A DNA stretch of 64,000 bases from assembly GCA_963701205.1 (NCBI GenBank), contig OY969575.1, forward strand, positions 1,922,001-1,986,000, in the 5' to 3' direction. This document shows, one piece after another, positions 23,032 to 31,181 of the stretch. Below the pieces are notes generated by a model. It saw only the letters and a program-made list of their open reading frames with translations. It was not told where the DNA came from and made no database searches. The DNA is from JALZKA01 sp963701205 (GTDB lineage Bacteria > Actinomycetota > Thermoleophilia > Solirubrobacterales > 70-9). Each line of letters begins with the position of its first letter. The first letter of the stretch is position 1. The position numbers and the translations under genes were made by a program.

Positions 23032-24039
23032 GTGATCGTCGCGGTCGATGCCAACGGCGTCGAGCGCGGCCCTCGTACCCTCATTGACGGCGTTCGCAGC
23101 GCCGCGGCCGACGGGATCGGGATCCGCCTCTTTGGCGATTCTGCACTGCTTTCCGACCTCGCGGGTGACCCCGGGATCGAGCTGATCTCGACCGCCGATG
23201 CAATCGCCAACACCGACGAGCCGGTTGCCGCGGTTCGCTCGCGCGATGACGCGTCGATCGTCGTGGCAGCCCGGGATGTGGCGCAGGGCAACTCGGACGC
23301 CCTGGTCAGCGCCGGCCCAACCGGGGCGACGATGGCCGCTGCCCTGTTTGCGCTCAGGCGGCTTTCCGGCATTCGACGGGCCGCATTGGCCGCGCAGCTT
23401 CCAACCCCCGGGTTGGACGCTGCCCCGACCCTGTTGCTCGACGTCGGCGCGAACGCCGAAGTCAGGTCACAGGATCTGGTGCAGTTTGCCGTCTTGGGCG
23501 CGGCATTTTCGCGAGTCGTCCTGCAGTTGCCGACCCCGCGCGTCGCCCTGCTGAGCGTCGGCGAAGAGGACAAGAAGGGCACGCAGGCGGTCGTCGATGC
23601 GCACGCGACCCTCGCGAGCCTGGATGGCATCGGGTTCACCGGAAACGTCGAAGGTCGCGACCTGCTGACCGGCGCGGCCGATGTCGTCGTCACGGATGGC
23701 TTCACCGGCAACGTGACCCTGAAAACGCTGGAAGGCACGGCAAAGGCCGTGGCGGGCGCGGTATCCGCGGCCGCCCGGTCGAACCCGGTTGCGGCCGTTG
23801 GCGGCCTGTTGCTGCGCCCAGCGCTGGGCGGATTGCGTAAGGAGATGAATCCCGACATGACGGGCGGGGCGATCCTGCTTGGGCTCCGGGGAGTCGCCGT
23901 AGTTGCGCACGGAAGTTCCGGACCGGATGGAATTGCCAACGCGATCAGGTTGGCGGCGCGCTCGGCCCGAGACCGTACGGTCGAGCAAACGGACGAACTA
24001 CTCGGCGAGGTCGGTGCCACGCGTGGGGATTTGAAGTGA
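23032..24039 (+). CDS. plsX: Phosphate acyltransferase PlsX (divergent)
   Basis: Makes acyl-phosphate from acyl-ACP for phospholipid synthesis; 335 residues from GTG 23032. The frame is open upstream through rpmF but without similarity there. Middle and C-terminal motifs fit the family: LLLDVGANAEV, LLSVGEEDKKGTQ, FTGNVEGRDLL, VVTDGFTGNVTLKTLEGT. Key N-terminal positions are altered: the usual DAMGGD is DANGVE, and SAGNTGA is SAGPTGA. It may be a divergent but active lineage form. Position between rpmF and acpP supports the call. fabD, fabG and fabH, often found here, are absent. Confidence 0.85.
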   Translation: MIVAVDANGVERGPRTLIDGVRSAAADGIGIRLFGDSALLSDLAGDPGIELISTADAIANTDEPVAAVRSRDDASIVVAARDVAQGNSDALVSAGPTGATMAAALFALRRLSGIRRAALAAQLPTPGLDAAPTLLLDVGANAEVRSQDLVQFAVLGAAFSRVVLQLPTPRVALLSVGEEDKKGTQAVVDAHATLASLDGIGFTGNVEGRDLLTGAADVVVTDGFTGNVTLKTLEGTAKAVAGAVSAAARSNPVAAVGGLLLRPALGGLRKEMNPDMTGGAILLGLRGVAVVAHGSSGPDGIANAIRLAARSARDRTVEQTDELLGEVGATRGDLK

Positions 24040-24052
24040 TAGGAACCACGGC

Positions 24053-24316
24053 ATGAGTGCAGAACGCGATGGGGTGTTGGCAAAGGTTCGCGGGCACTTG
24101 GCCGAAGAGCTCGGCGTCGATGCCGAGACAATCGGCAACGAGACCGACTTCCGGGCTGACCTCGACGCTGATTCACTCGATCTCTACGAATTGGTGATGG
24201 AGCTTGAGGACACATACGGGGTCAAGATGAGCGAGGAGGAGGCTGCCCGGATCGAGACGGTTGGGCAGGCCGTGGACTTCGTCGCAGCCCGGATTGGTAC
24301 CGCCGCGTCGGGCTGA
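24053..24316 (+). CDS. acpP: Acyl carrier protein
   Basis: Carries acyl chains on 4'-phosphopantetheine during fatty acid synthesis; 87 residues, acidic. The attachment site is the Ser in DADSLDLYEL (about residue 43), within the usual DSL motif. The C-terminal region VGQAVDFVAARI is typical. A weak ribosome-binding site TAGGAACC precedes ATG 24053. The stop shares a base with the rnc start. PlsX upstream consumes its acylated form. Confidence 0.96.
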   Translation: MSAERDGVLAKVRGHLAEELGVDAETIGNETDFRADLDADSLDLYELVMELEDTYGVKMSEEEAARIETVGQAVDFVAARIGTAASG

Positions 24317-25050
24317 TGGAAATCGGCGGGCGCACGCGCGGGGAGTTTCGGCATCGGAATGCTGACGCACCGGGACCGGCCGCTCTTCAAGCGCTGATTG
24401 ATGATCTCCCGGCAGAGCTTCACCTTCGGGCGGTAACGCACGCGTCGTGGGTCGGGCATCGCGCCGACTCGTACGGCCGCTTGGCCTTCCTCGGCGATGG
24501 AGTCCTGGGGATCGCAGTCGCGGAGCACCTGTTTCGGCGACTACCGAAGGCAGACATCGGTCCGCTCACAAAGGTTCATGGCCAGGTCGTTTCCGGCAGG
24601 GCCTGCGCTGAGGTCGCCGAAGAGTTGGGCCTGCCCGCGCTGATGGCCGCGGCACAGCCGGTACCACTTGAGGGCGGGATCGAGGTCGAGGTGCTGTTCG
24701 CGTCCGAACGCGCCATGGCGTCGGTCTGCGAAGCCGTGATCGGCGCCTGTTATCTGGAGTACGGATTTGAGCGAACCGCGAGCGCAACGGTCGCAGCGTT
24801 CGCGCTCCAGATCGAGCTTGCTTCGGTCACGCGACTCGACTTCAAGTCGGCGCTCCAGGAGCGAATTGCGCGAACTGGCGGTCGCGTCCGTTACGAGGTC
24901 ACCGGCGAGCAAGGTCCGCCGCACAATCGCAACTTCGAGGTGGCTGCAACCATTGACGGCAAGGTTGTGGGCGGTGGCACCGGACGCTCGAAGAAAGCGG
25001 CAGAACAGGCTGCGGCCGAGGCGGCGCTTGTGGCGATCGAGGGTCCGTAG
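24316..25050 (+). CDS. rnc: Ribonuclease III family protein with altered catalytic site
   Basis: Double-strand RNA-binding RNase III homologue of 244 residues, in its usual place between acpP and smc. The nuclease domain spans about residues 20-160. In the signature region the usual ERLEFLGD reads GRLAFLGD: Gly54 and Ala57 replace E. coli Glu38 and Glu41, and Asp61 (E. coli Asp45) is kept. In the second site Ser136 replaces Asp114, and Glu139 (Glu117) is kept. The C-terminal dsRBD (about 172-240) looks intact, with RSKKAAEQAAAEAAL. Activity may be weak or absent; it might act mainly as a dsRNA-binding protein. ATG 24316 shares a base with the acpP stop. Confidence 0.85.
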   Translation: MEIGGRTRGEFRHRNADAPGPAALQALIDDLPAELHLRAVTHASWVGHRADSYGRLAFLGDGVLGIAVAEHLFRRLPKADIGPLTKVHGQVVSGRACAEVAEELGLPALMAAAQPVPLEGGIEVEVLFASERAMASVCEAVIGACYLEYGFERTASATVAAFALQIELASVTRLDFKSALQERIARTGGRVRYEVTGEQGPPHNRNFEVAATIDGKVVGGGTGRSKKAAEQAAAEAALVAIEGP

Positions 25051-25106
25051 CGCCGCGCGGCCAGTCCGTCCGACCGACCATAGAGCCTGTAACAACTCTC
25101 CCACGC

Positions 25107-27452
25107 ATGCATCTGAGCTCGATCTCAATCAAGGGCTTCAAGTCCTTCCCGGAGCGCACCCGGCTGGAGTTCTCTCCAGGCGTCAGCGTGATCGTGGGCC
25201 CAAACGGCTGTGGCAAGTCGAACATCACCGATGCCGTTCTCTGGGCCCTGGGCGAACAGAGCCCGCTCAGCGTGCGCGGTCAATCGATGCAGGACATGGT
25301 CTACACCGGCGGCGAGGGCGTCGGGCCCAGCCGTTTCGCAGAGGTCGAGGTCGTGCTTGCGACCGACGACGATGACGAGGGGCCGCTTGGCTTCTCGGAG
25401 GTCTCGGTACGACGGCGCCTCGACCGATCTGGCGAGGGCGAATACCGGCTGAACGGCGCGCGATGCCGCCTCGCCGATGTGATCGACACGCTCTCCGACG
25501 CCAACCTCGGCGGCGAGATGCACTCCGTGATCAGCCAGGGCAGGGTCGAGGAGATCGTCCATTCCAAGCCCCGCCACCGCAGAATGCTGATCGAGGAGGC
25601 GGCTGGCCTTGGTAAGCACCGAAAGCGCCGCCGCCGAGCCCAGCTTCGGCTCGAGCGCACACAGGAAAACCTTGATCGCGCCCTTGACGTCGAACGTGAG
25701 GCACGGCGGACCCTGCGCCCGCTTAAGCAGCAGGCCCAGGCCGCCGACATCCACACCCGCCTCGAGCGCGAGTCCAACGAATTACGGTCGGAGTTGCTTG
25801 CGGCCGAGGCTGGAGCCGGCGCCGAGGAACTTGCCGGCGCCGAGCGCCGCGTCGCCCAAGCGCGCGCGGCAAGCGAGTCGATCGAGGCCGAATTGGCGGT
25901 TGTCACCAAGCGCCGGTCTGAGATCGAAGGCAGGCTTGCGGATCGCGACCGCGAGCGGACCCAGGCGTGGGGCCGGTTGACCGCAATTCGGGCCGCCAAC
26001 GAGCGCCTCGCGGCGCGCGCTGATGCGCTGGCGGTGCGGCGCGATGGCCTCGCCCGGGAGGTTGAGCGCCGGCAATCTGCGCTTGGTGAGCTGGCGGCCG
26101 AACTGGCCGCCGAGGCCGAGCGTGCCGGCGGCGATCCCATTGATGTCGGTCTGGAGCGGGCGGCTGCGGCAACCGGGCAGGCGGCGCAGGCGTTGGCCCG
26201 GGCCCAGGCCGCAAAGGCGAGCGGCGAGCGGGCAACCGAGGTGGGCCGCGCTCGCGACTCGCTTGAACTGGCGGCTCGCACGGCACGCCGGATTGAGGAC
26301 CTGCTTGGCCAGCGAGCCCAGGATTCGATCGAACGCCGGATCTCCGTCGAGATGGATCTCCTTGTCGAGGTGGGCGCTCTGTGCAAGGCGGCGGCCGCGA
26401 CCCGCGATGCAACCGGCCAGCGTGCCGCTGACCTTGAGCGCCGAACCCTGGCGGAAGCTGACGCCGACGACGCCACCAAGGCACTCCGCGAATGCTCACG
26501 CGCAGACGCCGAGATCCAGTCCAGGTTGCGAACCGCCGGTGAAGCGGTCACTCAGGCGGAGGTCGCGGCAGCCCACCTGCGCGACCGCCGCGATGAGGCC
26601 GCGTCGGAGCTGGAACGAATCGCGGCGGCACTGGGGCGCGAGATCAAGCCAGCGACCACGCCGCTCGCCGGCGAGCGGCGTGGCGTGATCGAGACCAAGC
26701 TTGAACGCCTGGCGCGGCGCCGCGAGGCGCTCGGGCCGGTCAATCCGCTGGCCGAAGCCGAGTACGAGAAGGCCAACACCTACCTCGCCGAGCTTGAGGA
26801 GCAGCGCGCCGATCTTGAGACGGCGCTGAAGGAATTGCGCGGGTTGATTCGGGATACCGACCGCACGATCACCGAGGCGTTCGAGCAGACCTTCGAGGCC
26901 GCAAAGACGAACTTCGAGGAGTTGATCGAACACCTTTTCCCCGGCGGGCGGGGCCGCCTGCGCCTCGTCGAGGAGCAGGGCCCCCGGCTTGTGCTGGGCG
27001 GGGCTGACGTCGCGGATGAGTCCGCTGAATCGGAAGAGGACGAGGCCGAAGAGGACCCCGAGGTGGCGGAAATTACCGGTGGAGTCGAGATCGAAGTAAC
27101 CCCGGCCGGGAAGGCGATGCGCAAGCTGCAGTTGCTTTCAGGCGGTGAGAAGTCGCTGGTTGCCCTGGCGTTCGTCTTTTCGGTGTTCATGGCCAGGCCG
27201 TCGCCATTTTACATTCTCGATGAGGTCGAGGCTGCGCTCGACGACGCCAATATCGACCGCTTCCTGCAGCTCGTACGCCGCTTCTCCGACCGCGCGCAGT
27301 TCATCGTCGTCACGCATCAGAAGCGCACGATGGACGCAGCGGACGTGCTCTATGGCGTCTCGATGAGCCGCGGTGGCATCACCAAGGTCATCTCGCGCCG
27401 GATGCCTGGCGAGGCCGCGCAGCCCGAGCTTGACGAAGCCGACGCCGCCTGA
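25107..27452 (+). CDS. smc: Short SMC-family chromosome segregation ATPase lacking a recognisable hinge
   Basis: Condensin-type SMC ATPase, but only 781 residues against about 1150-1200. The N-terminal head (1-165) is canonical: SISIKGFKSFPERTRLEF, Walker A GPNGCGKS (31-38), NITDAVLWALGEQ and ISQGRVEEIV. The C-terminal head has LSGGEKSLVALA (signature at 677-681) and FYILDEVEAALDD (Walker B at 705-706). Between the heads lie only about 440 residues of Ala/Arg/Glu-rich coiled coil, and I see no glycine-rich hinge. An acidic insert (ESEEDEAEEDPEVAE) interrupts the C-terminal head. No frame break is seen, so the shortness seems real. ScpA and ScpB are not in the window. Start ATG 25107. Confidence 0.85.
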   Translation: MHLSSISIKGFKSFPERTRLEFSPGVSVIVGPNGCGKSNITDAVLWALGEQSPLSVRGQSMQDMVYTGGEGVGPSRFAEVEVVLATDDDDEGPLGFSEVSVRRRLDRSGEGEYRLNGARCRLADVIDTLSDANLGGEMHSVISQGRVEEIVHSKPRHRRMLIEEAAGLGKHRKRRRRAQLRLERTQENLDRALDVEREARRTLRPLKQQAQAADIHTRLERESNELRSELLAAEAGAGAEELAGAERRVAQARAASESIEAELAVVTKRRSEIEGRLADRDRERTQAWGRLTAIRAANERLAARADALAVRRDGLAREVERRQSALGELAAELAAEAERAGGDPIDVGLERAAAATGQAAQALARAQAAKASGERATEVGRARDSLELAARTARRIEDLLGQRAQDSIERRISVEMDLLVEVGALCKAAAATRDATGQRAADLERRTLAEADADDATKALRECSRADAEIQSRLRTAGEAVTQAEVAAAHLRDRRDEAASELERIAAALGREIKPATTPLAGERRGVIETKLERLARRREALGPVNPLAEAEYEKANTYLAELEEQRADLETALKELRGLIRDTDRTITEAFEQTFEAAKTNFEELIEHLFPGGRGRLRLVEEQGPRLVLGGADVADESAESEEDEAEEDPEVAEITGGVEIEVTPAGKAMRKLQLLSGGEKSLVALAFVFSVFMARPSPFYILDEVEAALDDANIDRFLQLVRRFSDRAQFIVVTHQKRTMDAADVLYGVSMSRGGITKVISRRMPGEAAQPELDEADAA

Positions 27453-27472
27453 GCCGCGGCCGGCGATCATCT

Positions 27473-27478
27473 AGCCTG
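27473..27478 (+). promoter_or_regulatory. -10-like hexamer TAGCCT for ftsY
   Basis: TAGCCT lies 8 bases before ATG 27487, in the 34-base gap after smc. Confidence 0.45.
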
Positions 27479-27486
27479 CCGCTCCG

Positions 27487-28506
27487 ATGACGAGTGAGTG
27501 GAAACAGGCATTCGACCTTGGCGATCGCGATCAAGGTCGCGCCACGCCGGCGCCGGCGCCGGAGGTGGACGGTCCGCAGGAGACCGGCAGCCGGAAGGGC
27601 GCTTTCCGGCGTCTGCGCGAAAATCTCGCGCGGAGCCGAGCGGCGCTCGGCGCCGAGGTGAGCGCAGGGTTCTTCGATCGCCTCGACGACGAGGCATTCG
27701 AGCGCCTAGAGGAGGCGCTGATTTTGGCCGACGTCGGCGCTTCGGTGACCGCCGAGGTGGTCGGGGCACTGGAGTCCGAGGTCGCAGCCGGCACGGTTGG
27801 CCTTGGCGAGCCGGCCCGGGCGCGGCTGATCGAACTGCTTGCCTGCGTCGCTGCGCCCGACGGGGCGGTCCCGATCGATTTGAGCCAGAAGCCAACAGTT
27901 CTCATGGTGGTGGGCGTCAACGGGACGGGCAAGACGACCACGATCGGCAAGCTGGCACGGGTCTGCGCATCCGATCTCGGCCTGCGCACAATCGTCGCGG
28001 CCGCCGACACCTACCGGGCGGCGGCCATCGAGCAACTGGAGGCGTGGGCCGAGCGAGCGGGGGTGGAGATCGTTCGAGGTCAGCCCGGGGGAGATCCAGG
28101 CGCGGTGGTCTTCGACGCACTGAACGCCGCCGAGTCGCGTAACGCGGACATCGTGATCGTGGATACCGCCGGCAGGCTCCATACCCATGCCAATCTGATG
28201 GAGGAGCTCGCGAAGGTCCGGCGGGTTGCCGCCAAGCGCCTCGAGGGCGCACCACACGAGACGCTGATCGTGATCGACGCGACAACCGGCCAAAACGGCT
28301 TGCGCCAGGCGCGCGCGTTTGCGGAAACGGCAGGCGTCACCGGCGTCGTCCTGACCAAGCTCGACGGTACGGCCAAGGGCGGGATCGCGTTGGCGATTGC
28401 GTCTGAGCTGGGGATCCCGGTCAAGCTGATCGGCGTTGGCGAGGAGCTGGCGGACCTGCGCCCCTTCGACGCTCACGAGTTCTGCCAGGAGCTGCTTGGT
28501 GAGTAG
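27487..28506 (+). CDS. ftsY: Signal recognition particle receptor FtsY
   Basis: GTPase that docks the signal recognition particle at the membrane; 339 residues. A short N-terminal tail (1-40, Pro/Ala/Asp-rich) replaces the long acidic A domain of E. coli. It is followed by the helical N domain (about 45-125) and the G domain with GVNGTGKTTTIGKLA (P-loop 143-150), AADTYRAAAIEQL, VDTAGRLHTHANLMEEL and TKLDGTAKGGIAL. It sits directly before ffh, so both SRP GTPases are encoded together, with lepB downstream. Confidence 0.96.
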   Translation: MTSEWKQAFDLGDRDQGRATPAPAPEVDGPQETGSRKGAFRRLRENLARSRAALGAEVSAGFFDRLDDEAFERLEEALILADVGASVTAEVVGALESEVAAGTVGLGEPARARLIELLACVAAPDGAVPIDLSQKPTVLMVVGVNGTGKTTTIGKLARVCASDLGLRTIVAAADTYRAAAIEQLEAWAERAGVEIVRGQPGGDPGAVVFDALNAAESRNADIVIVDTAGRLHTHANLMEELAKVRRVAAKRLEGAPHETLIVIDATTGQNGLRQARAFAETAGVTGVVLTKLDGTAKGGIALAIASELGIPVKLIGVGEELADLRPFDAHEFCQELLGE

Positions 28507-28519
28507 CGCTACGCCAGCG

Positions 28520-28525
28520 TAAGCT
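28520..28525 (+). promoter_or_regulatory. -10-like hexamer TAAGCT for ffh
   Basis: TAAGCT lies 6 bases before ATG 28532, a spacing that would place the transcript start on or next to the initiation codon. Confidence 0.5.
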
Positions 28526-28531
28526 CGTTAA

Positions 28532-29866
28532 ATGTTTGAAGCCCTCGGAGACCGGCTGCAGGCGACGCTCTCAGACGTGCGATCGCGCGGCACCCTGACG
28601 GAGGCCGACGTCGATAAGGCAATGCGCGAGATTCGCCTGGCGCTGCTCGAGGCTGACGTCAACTTCAAGGTCGTCAAAGAGTTCACCAAGACCGTCAAGG
28701 AGCGCTGCCTTGGCGCCGACGTGTTGGGCGCGCTCGACCCCGGCCAGCAGGTGATCAAGATCGTCAACCAGGAATTGGCGAGCTTGATGGGCGGCGCGAG
28801 TCGCGATTTGGCGCTCGCATCCAAGGCCCCGACGGTTGTCCTGATGGCGGGGCTGCAGGGGTCGGGCAAGACGACTGCCGCGGCGAAGCTTGCGCGCCTT
28901 TTGGGGCAGCAGGAAAAGCGCGTTGCGCTTGCCGCCTGCGATACCCAGCGTCCGGCTGCGATCGAACAGCTGGTCACGATGGGCGGGCGTGCCGGCGCCC
29001 ACGTCTACGAGCAGGGCACGGACCGCAGTCCGATCGAGATCGCCGAGTGGGCCCTGGGCGAGGCGCGACGGGAAGGGTTTGATGTCCTGATCGTCGATAC
29101 GGCTGGCCGGCTCCACATCGACGACGGGCTGATGAGCGAGCTTACGGCGATTCGGGATCGGATCAAGCCCCACAACGTCCTGCTTGTCGTTGACGCAATG
29201 ACGGGTCAGGACGCCGTCAATGTCGCGCAGGCGTTTGGCGAGGCGACCGAGTTCGACGGGGTGATCCTGACGAAGCTTGACGGCGATGCGCGCGGTGGCG
29301 CGGCGCTGTCGGTAAAGGCCATTACCGGCAAGCCGATCATGTACGCGTCGGTCGGTGAGCGGATCGAACAGCTCGAGCGCTTCCATCCGGAGCGGATGGC
29401 GACGCGAATCCTCGGCATGGGCGACATGATGACCCTGATCGAGAAGGCGGAGCAGGTCCACGACGAGGATTCCGCCGCGGACCTTGAGCGCAAGATCCGC
29501 AAACAGCAGTTCACGCTCGAGGACTTTTTGGTGCAGATGCGCCAGGTGCGAAAGATGGGGCCGCTCCAGAATGTGCTCGGAATGATGCCCGGCATGGGCA
29601 AGGCGATGAAGCAGATCCGCCAGGCGGATATGGACGAGGGTGAGCTCGACCGGATCGAGGCGATCATCCTTTCGATGACCCCGGCCGAGCGGGTCAACCC
29701 GGCCCTGATCGACGGCTCACGGCGCAAGCGGATCGCAAAGGGGTCCGGAACGACGGTGCAGGCGGTCAAGCAGCTCGTCAAGCAGTTCGATCAGATGAAG
29801 AAGATGATGGCGGCGCTTGCAAAGGGCAAGATGCCGGATATCGCGCAGCTGATGCAGGGCCGCTGA
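28532..29866 (+). CDS. ffh: Signal recognition particle protein Ffh
   Basis: SRP54 GTPase that binds signal sequences and 4.5S RNA; 444 residues. The N domain (1-85) is followed by the G domain with GLQGSGKTTAAAKLA (107 onward), DTQRPAAIEQL, VDTAGRLHIDDGLM and TKLDGDARGGAAL. The Met-rich M domain (from about 300) includes MPGMGKAMKQIRQADMDEG, then RRKRIAKGSGTTVQAVKQL for RNA binding. All parts are present. The SRP RNA gene is not in the window as far as I can see. It lies 25 bases after ftsY and is followed by rpsP. Confidence 0.97.
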   Translation: MFEALGDRLQATLSDVRSRGTLTEADVDKAMREIRLALLEADVNFKVVKEFTKTVKERCLGADVLGALDPGQQVIKIVNQELASLMGGASRDLALASKAPTVVLMAGLQGSGKTTAAAKLARLLGQQEKRVALAACDTQRPAAIEQLVTMGGRAGAHVYEQGTDRSPIEIAEWALGEARREGFDVLIVDTAGRLHIDDGLMSELTAIRDRIKPHNVLLVVDAMTGQDAVNVAQAFGEATEFDGVILTKLDGDARGGAALSVKAITGKPIMYASVGERIEQLERFHPERMATRILGMGDMMTLIEKAEQVHDEDSAADLERKIRKQQFTLEDFLVQMRQVRKMGPLQNVLGMMPGMGKAMKQIRQADMDEGELDRIEAIILSMTPAERVNPALIDGSRRKRIAKGSGTTVQAVKQLVKQFDQMKKMMAALAKGKMPDIAQLMQGR

Positions 29867-29871
29867 CCCGC

Positions 29872-29877
29872 TAACCT
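29872..29877 (+). promoter_or_regulatory. -10-like hexamer TAACCT for rpsP
   Basis: TAACCT lies 12 bases before ATG 29890, directly after the ffh stop. Confidence 0.4.
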
Positions 29878-29889
29878 CCGGCGTCGCTT

Positions 29890-30144
29890 ATGGCTGTTCG
29901 AATTCGTTTGAGAAGGGTGGGTTCACGCAAGAACCCGATCTGGCGCGTTGTCGTTGCCGACAAGCGCTCGCCCCGTGACGGGCGCACGATCGAGACGCTT
30001 GGCCATTACAACCCGCAAACGGAGCCGTCGACCATCGTCGTCGATTCCGAACGCGCCCAGCACTGGCTGGACCACGGCGCGCAGCCGACCAGGACGGTCG
30101 CCCAGCTGTTGCGCACTCAGGGCATTCAGGCCTCCGGCACGTAG
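29890..30144 (+). CDS. rpsP: 30S ribosomal protein bS16
   Basis: Small-subunit protein of 84 residues. VRIRLRRVGSRKNPIWRVVV at the start and the ETLGHYNPQT region are typical. It begins 23 bases after ffh and is followed 6 bases later by khpA, as in many bacteria. Confidence 0.97.
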   Translation: MAVRIRLRRVGSRKNPIWRVVVADKRSPRDGRTIETLGHYNPQTEPSTIVVDSERAQHWLDHGAQPTRTVAQLLRTQGIQASGT

Positions 30145-30150
30145 GCCAGC

Positions 30151-30402
30151 GTGGCTTCGCCGGCGACCGAGCTTGTCGAGTACTTGGTCCGAGCGATCGT
30201 TGACGAGCCCGGCGAGGTTCAGATCGAAGAGTTCGACGAGGGTGGCGAGCTGATCATCGAGATCAAGGTTGCGCAACCCGATTTGGGCCGTGTGATCGGC
30301 CGCGAAGGCCGCGTCGCGAAGGCAATCCGTACCGTGGCCAGGGCAGCCGGGTCGCGTGAGGATCGACGGGTATCCGTCGATATCGTCGAAGACGACGACT
30401 GA
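30151..30402 (+). CDS. khpA: KH-domain RNA-binding protein KhpA
   Basis: Single KH domain of 83 residues with the motif GRVIGREGRVAKAIRTVARA (the GxxG loop is GREG). KhpA binds many RNAs and is linked to cell-size control, often together with KhpB/Jag. GTG 30151 follows rpsP by 6 bases. In most genomes rimM follows here, but the next gene is trmD, 28 bases on. Confidence 0.9.
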   Translation: MASPATELVEYLVRAIVDEPGEVQIEEFDEGGELIIEIKVAQPDLGRVIGREGRVAKAIRTVARAAGSREDRRVSVDIVEDDD

Positions 30403-30430
30403 TCCGGCGGACGCCGTCGGCGCCGTGACC

Positions 30431-31108
30431 ATGCGAATCGACGTATTTACCCTGTTTCCCGAGTGGTTCGGATGGTTCCAAAGCCAGCGCCACGTGACCA
30501 ACGTCGCCGCTAACGGGTCGGAGCTTCGCTGTTTCAACTGGCGCGAGACAACGCCACTCACCGGGGGGCAGGTGGATGACTCGCCATACGGCGGCGGCGC
30601 CGGGATGGTGATGCGCGTCGATGTGGTGGACGCCGCGCTGAGCGCCGCATACGACGGCGAGTCCGGCCCGTCGCGGGTGGTCATCCTGGCCCCGTCCGGA
30701 CGCCAGTTCACGGACGCCGTTGCCGACGAGCTTGCCGCCGAGCCGCATATCGCGCTGCTTTGCGGTCGCTATGAGGGCATCGACGAGCGCGTCCGCGAAC
30801 ACCTGACGACCGACGCCATCTCCGTCGGTCCCTACGTCCTGTCGGGCGGTGAGCCCGCCGCGATGGTCGTCGCTGACGCGATCCTGCGCAAGTTGCCGGG
30901 CGCTCTGGGGCACGAGATGAGCGCCGTCGAGGAATCGTTTTCAGCTGCCCTTGGCGGCGAGCCTGAGTATCCGCACTACACCCGTCCAGCCACCTATCGG
31001 GGCTGGCAGGTCCCAGAGATCCTTCTGTCGGGCGATCACGCCAAGGTCAAGGCGTGGCGACTGGCCCGCAGCCGGGAGCGCGGCGAGGCCCGCAGGGAGC
31101 GTCCGTAG
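30431..31108 (+). CDS. trmD: tRNA (guanine-37-N1) methyltransferase
   Basis: SPOUT-class methyltransferase making m1G37, which prevents frameshifting; 225 residues from ATG 30431 (MRIDVFTLFPEWF). A GTG at 30425 is a near alternative, and longer forms overlap khpA without similarity. The knot motifs are clear: LLCGRYEGIDERV, SVGPYVLSGGEPAAMVVADA and the C-terminal EYPHYTRPATYRGWQVPEIL. rimM, its usual partner, is missing upstream. rplS follows after a 73-base gap with its own promoter and hairpin. Confidence 0.96.
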   Translation: MRIDVFTLFPEWFGWFQSQRHVTNVAANGSELRCFNWRETTPLTGGQVDDSPYGGGAGMVMRVDVVDAALSAAYDGESGPSRVVILAPSGRQFTDAVADELAAEPHIALLCGRYEGIDERVREHLTTDAISVGPYVLSGGEPAAMVVADAILRKLPGALGHEMSAVEESFSAALGGEPEYPHYTRPATYRGWQVPEILLSGDHAKVKAWRLARSRERGEARRERP

Positions 31109-31134
31109 GCCACGGGAGCGCAAATCCCGTTCGC

Positions 31135-31140
31135 TACTAT
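31135..31140 (+). promoter_or_regulatory. -10-like hexamer TACTAT for rplS
   Basis: TACTAT lies 41 bases before ATG 31182. Unlike most genes here, rplS would therefore have a real leader, and that leader contains the hairpin at 31151-31179. Confidence 0.5.
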
Positions 31141-31150
31141 TCGCGACCCC

Positions 31151-31179
31151 GCGCGGGCTTGCAACAGTCCCGCGCTTTT
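31151..31179 (+). terminator. Terminator-like hairpin in the rplS leader
   Basis: The perfect 7-bp stem GCGCGGG (31151-31157) with CCCGCGC (31169-31175) has an 11-base loop and is followed by TTTT (31176-31179), two bases before ATG 31182. It has the form of an intrinsic terminator but lies downstream of the rplS promoter-like hexamer, so it may act as an attenuator or block initiation. It could instead end transcripts from trmD. Confidence 0.55.
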
Positions 31180-31181
31180 CC

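Noticed and set aside
22968..24215. Long open frame on the minus strand opposite plsX and acpP
   Set aside because: Its translation is Ser/Ala/Arg/Pro-rich without motifs. plsX and acpP on the plus strand are certain.
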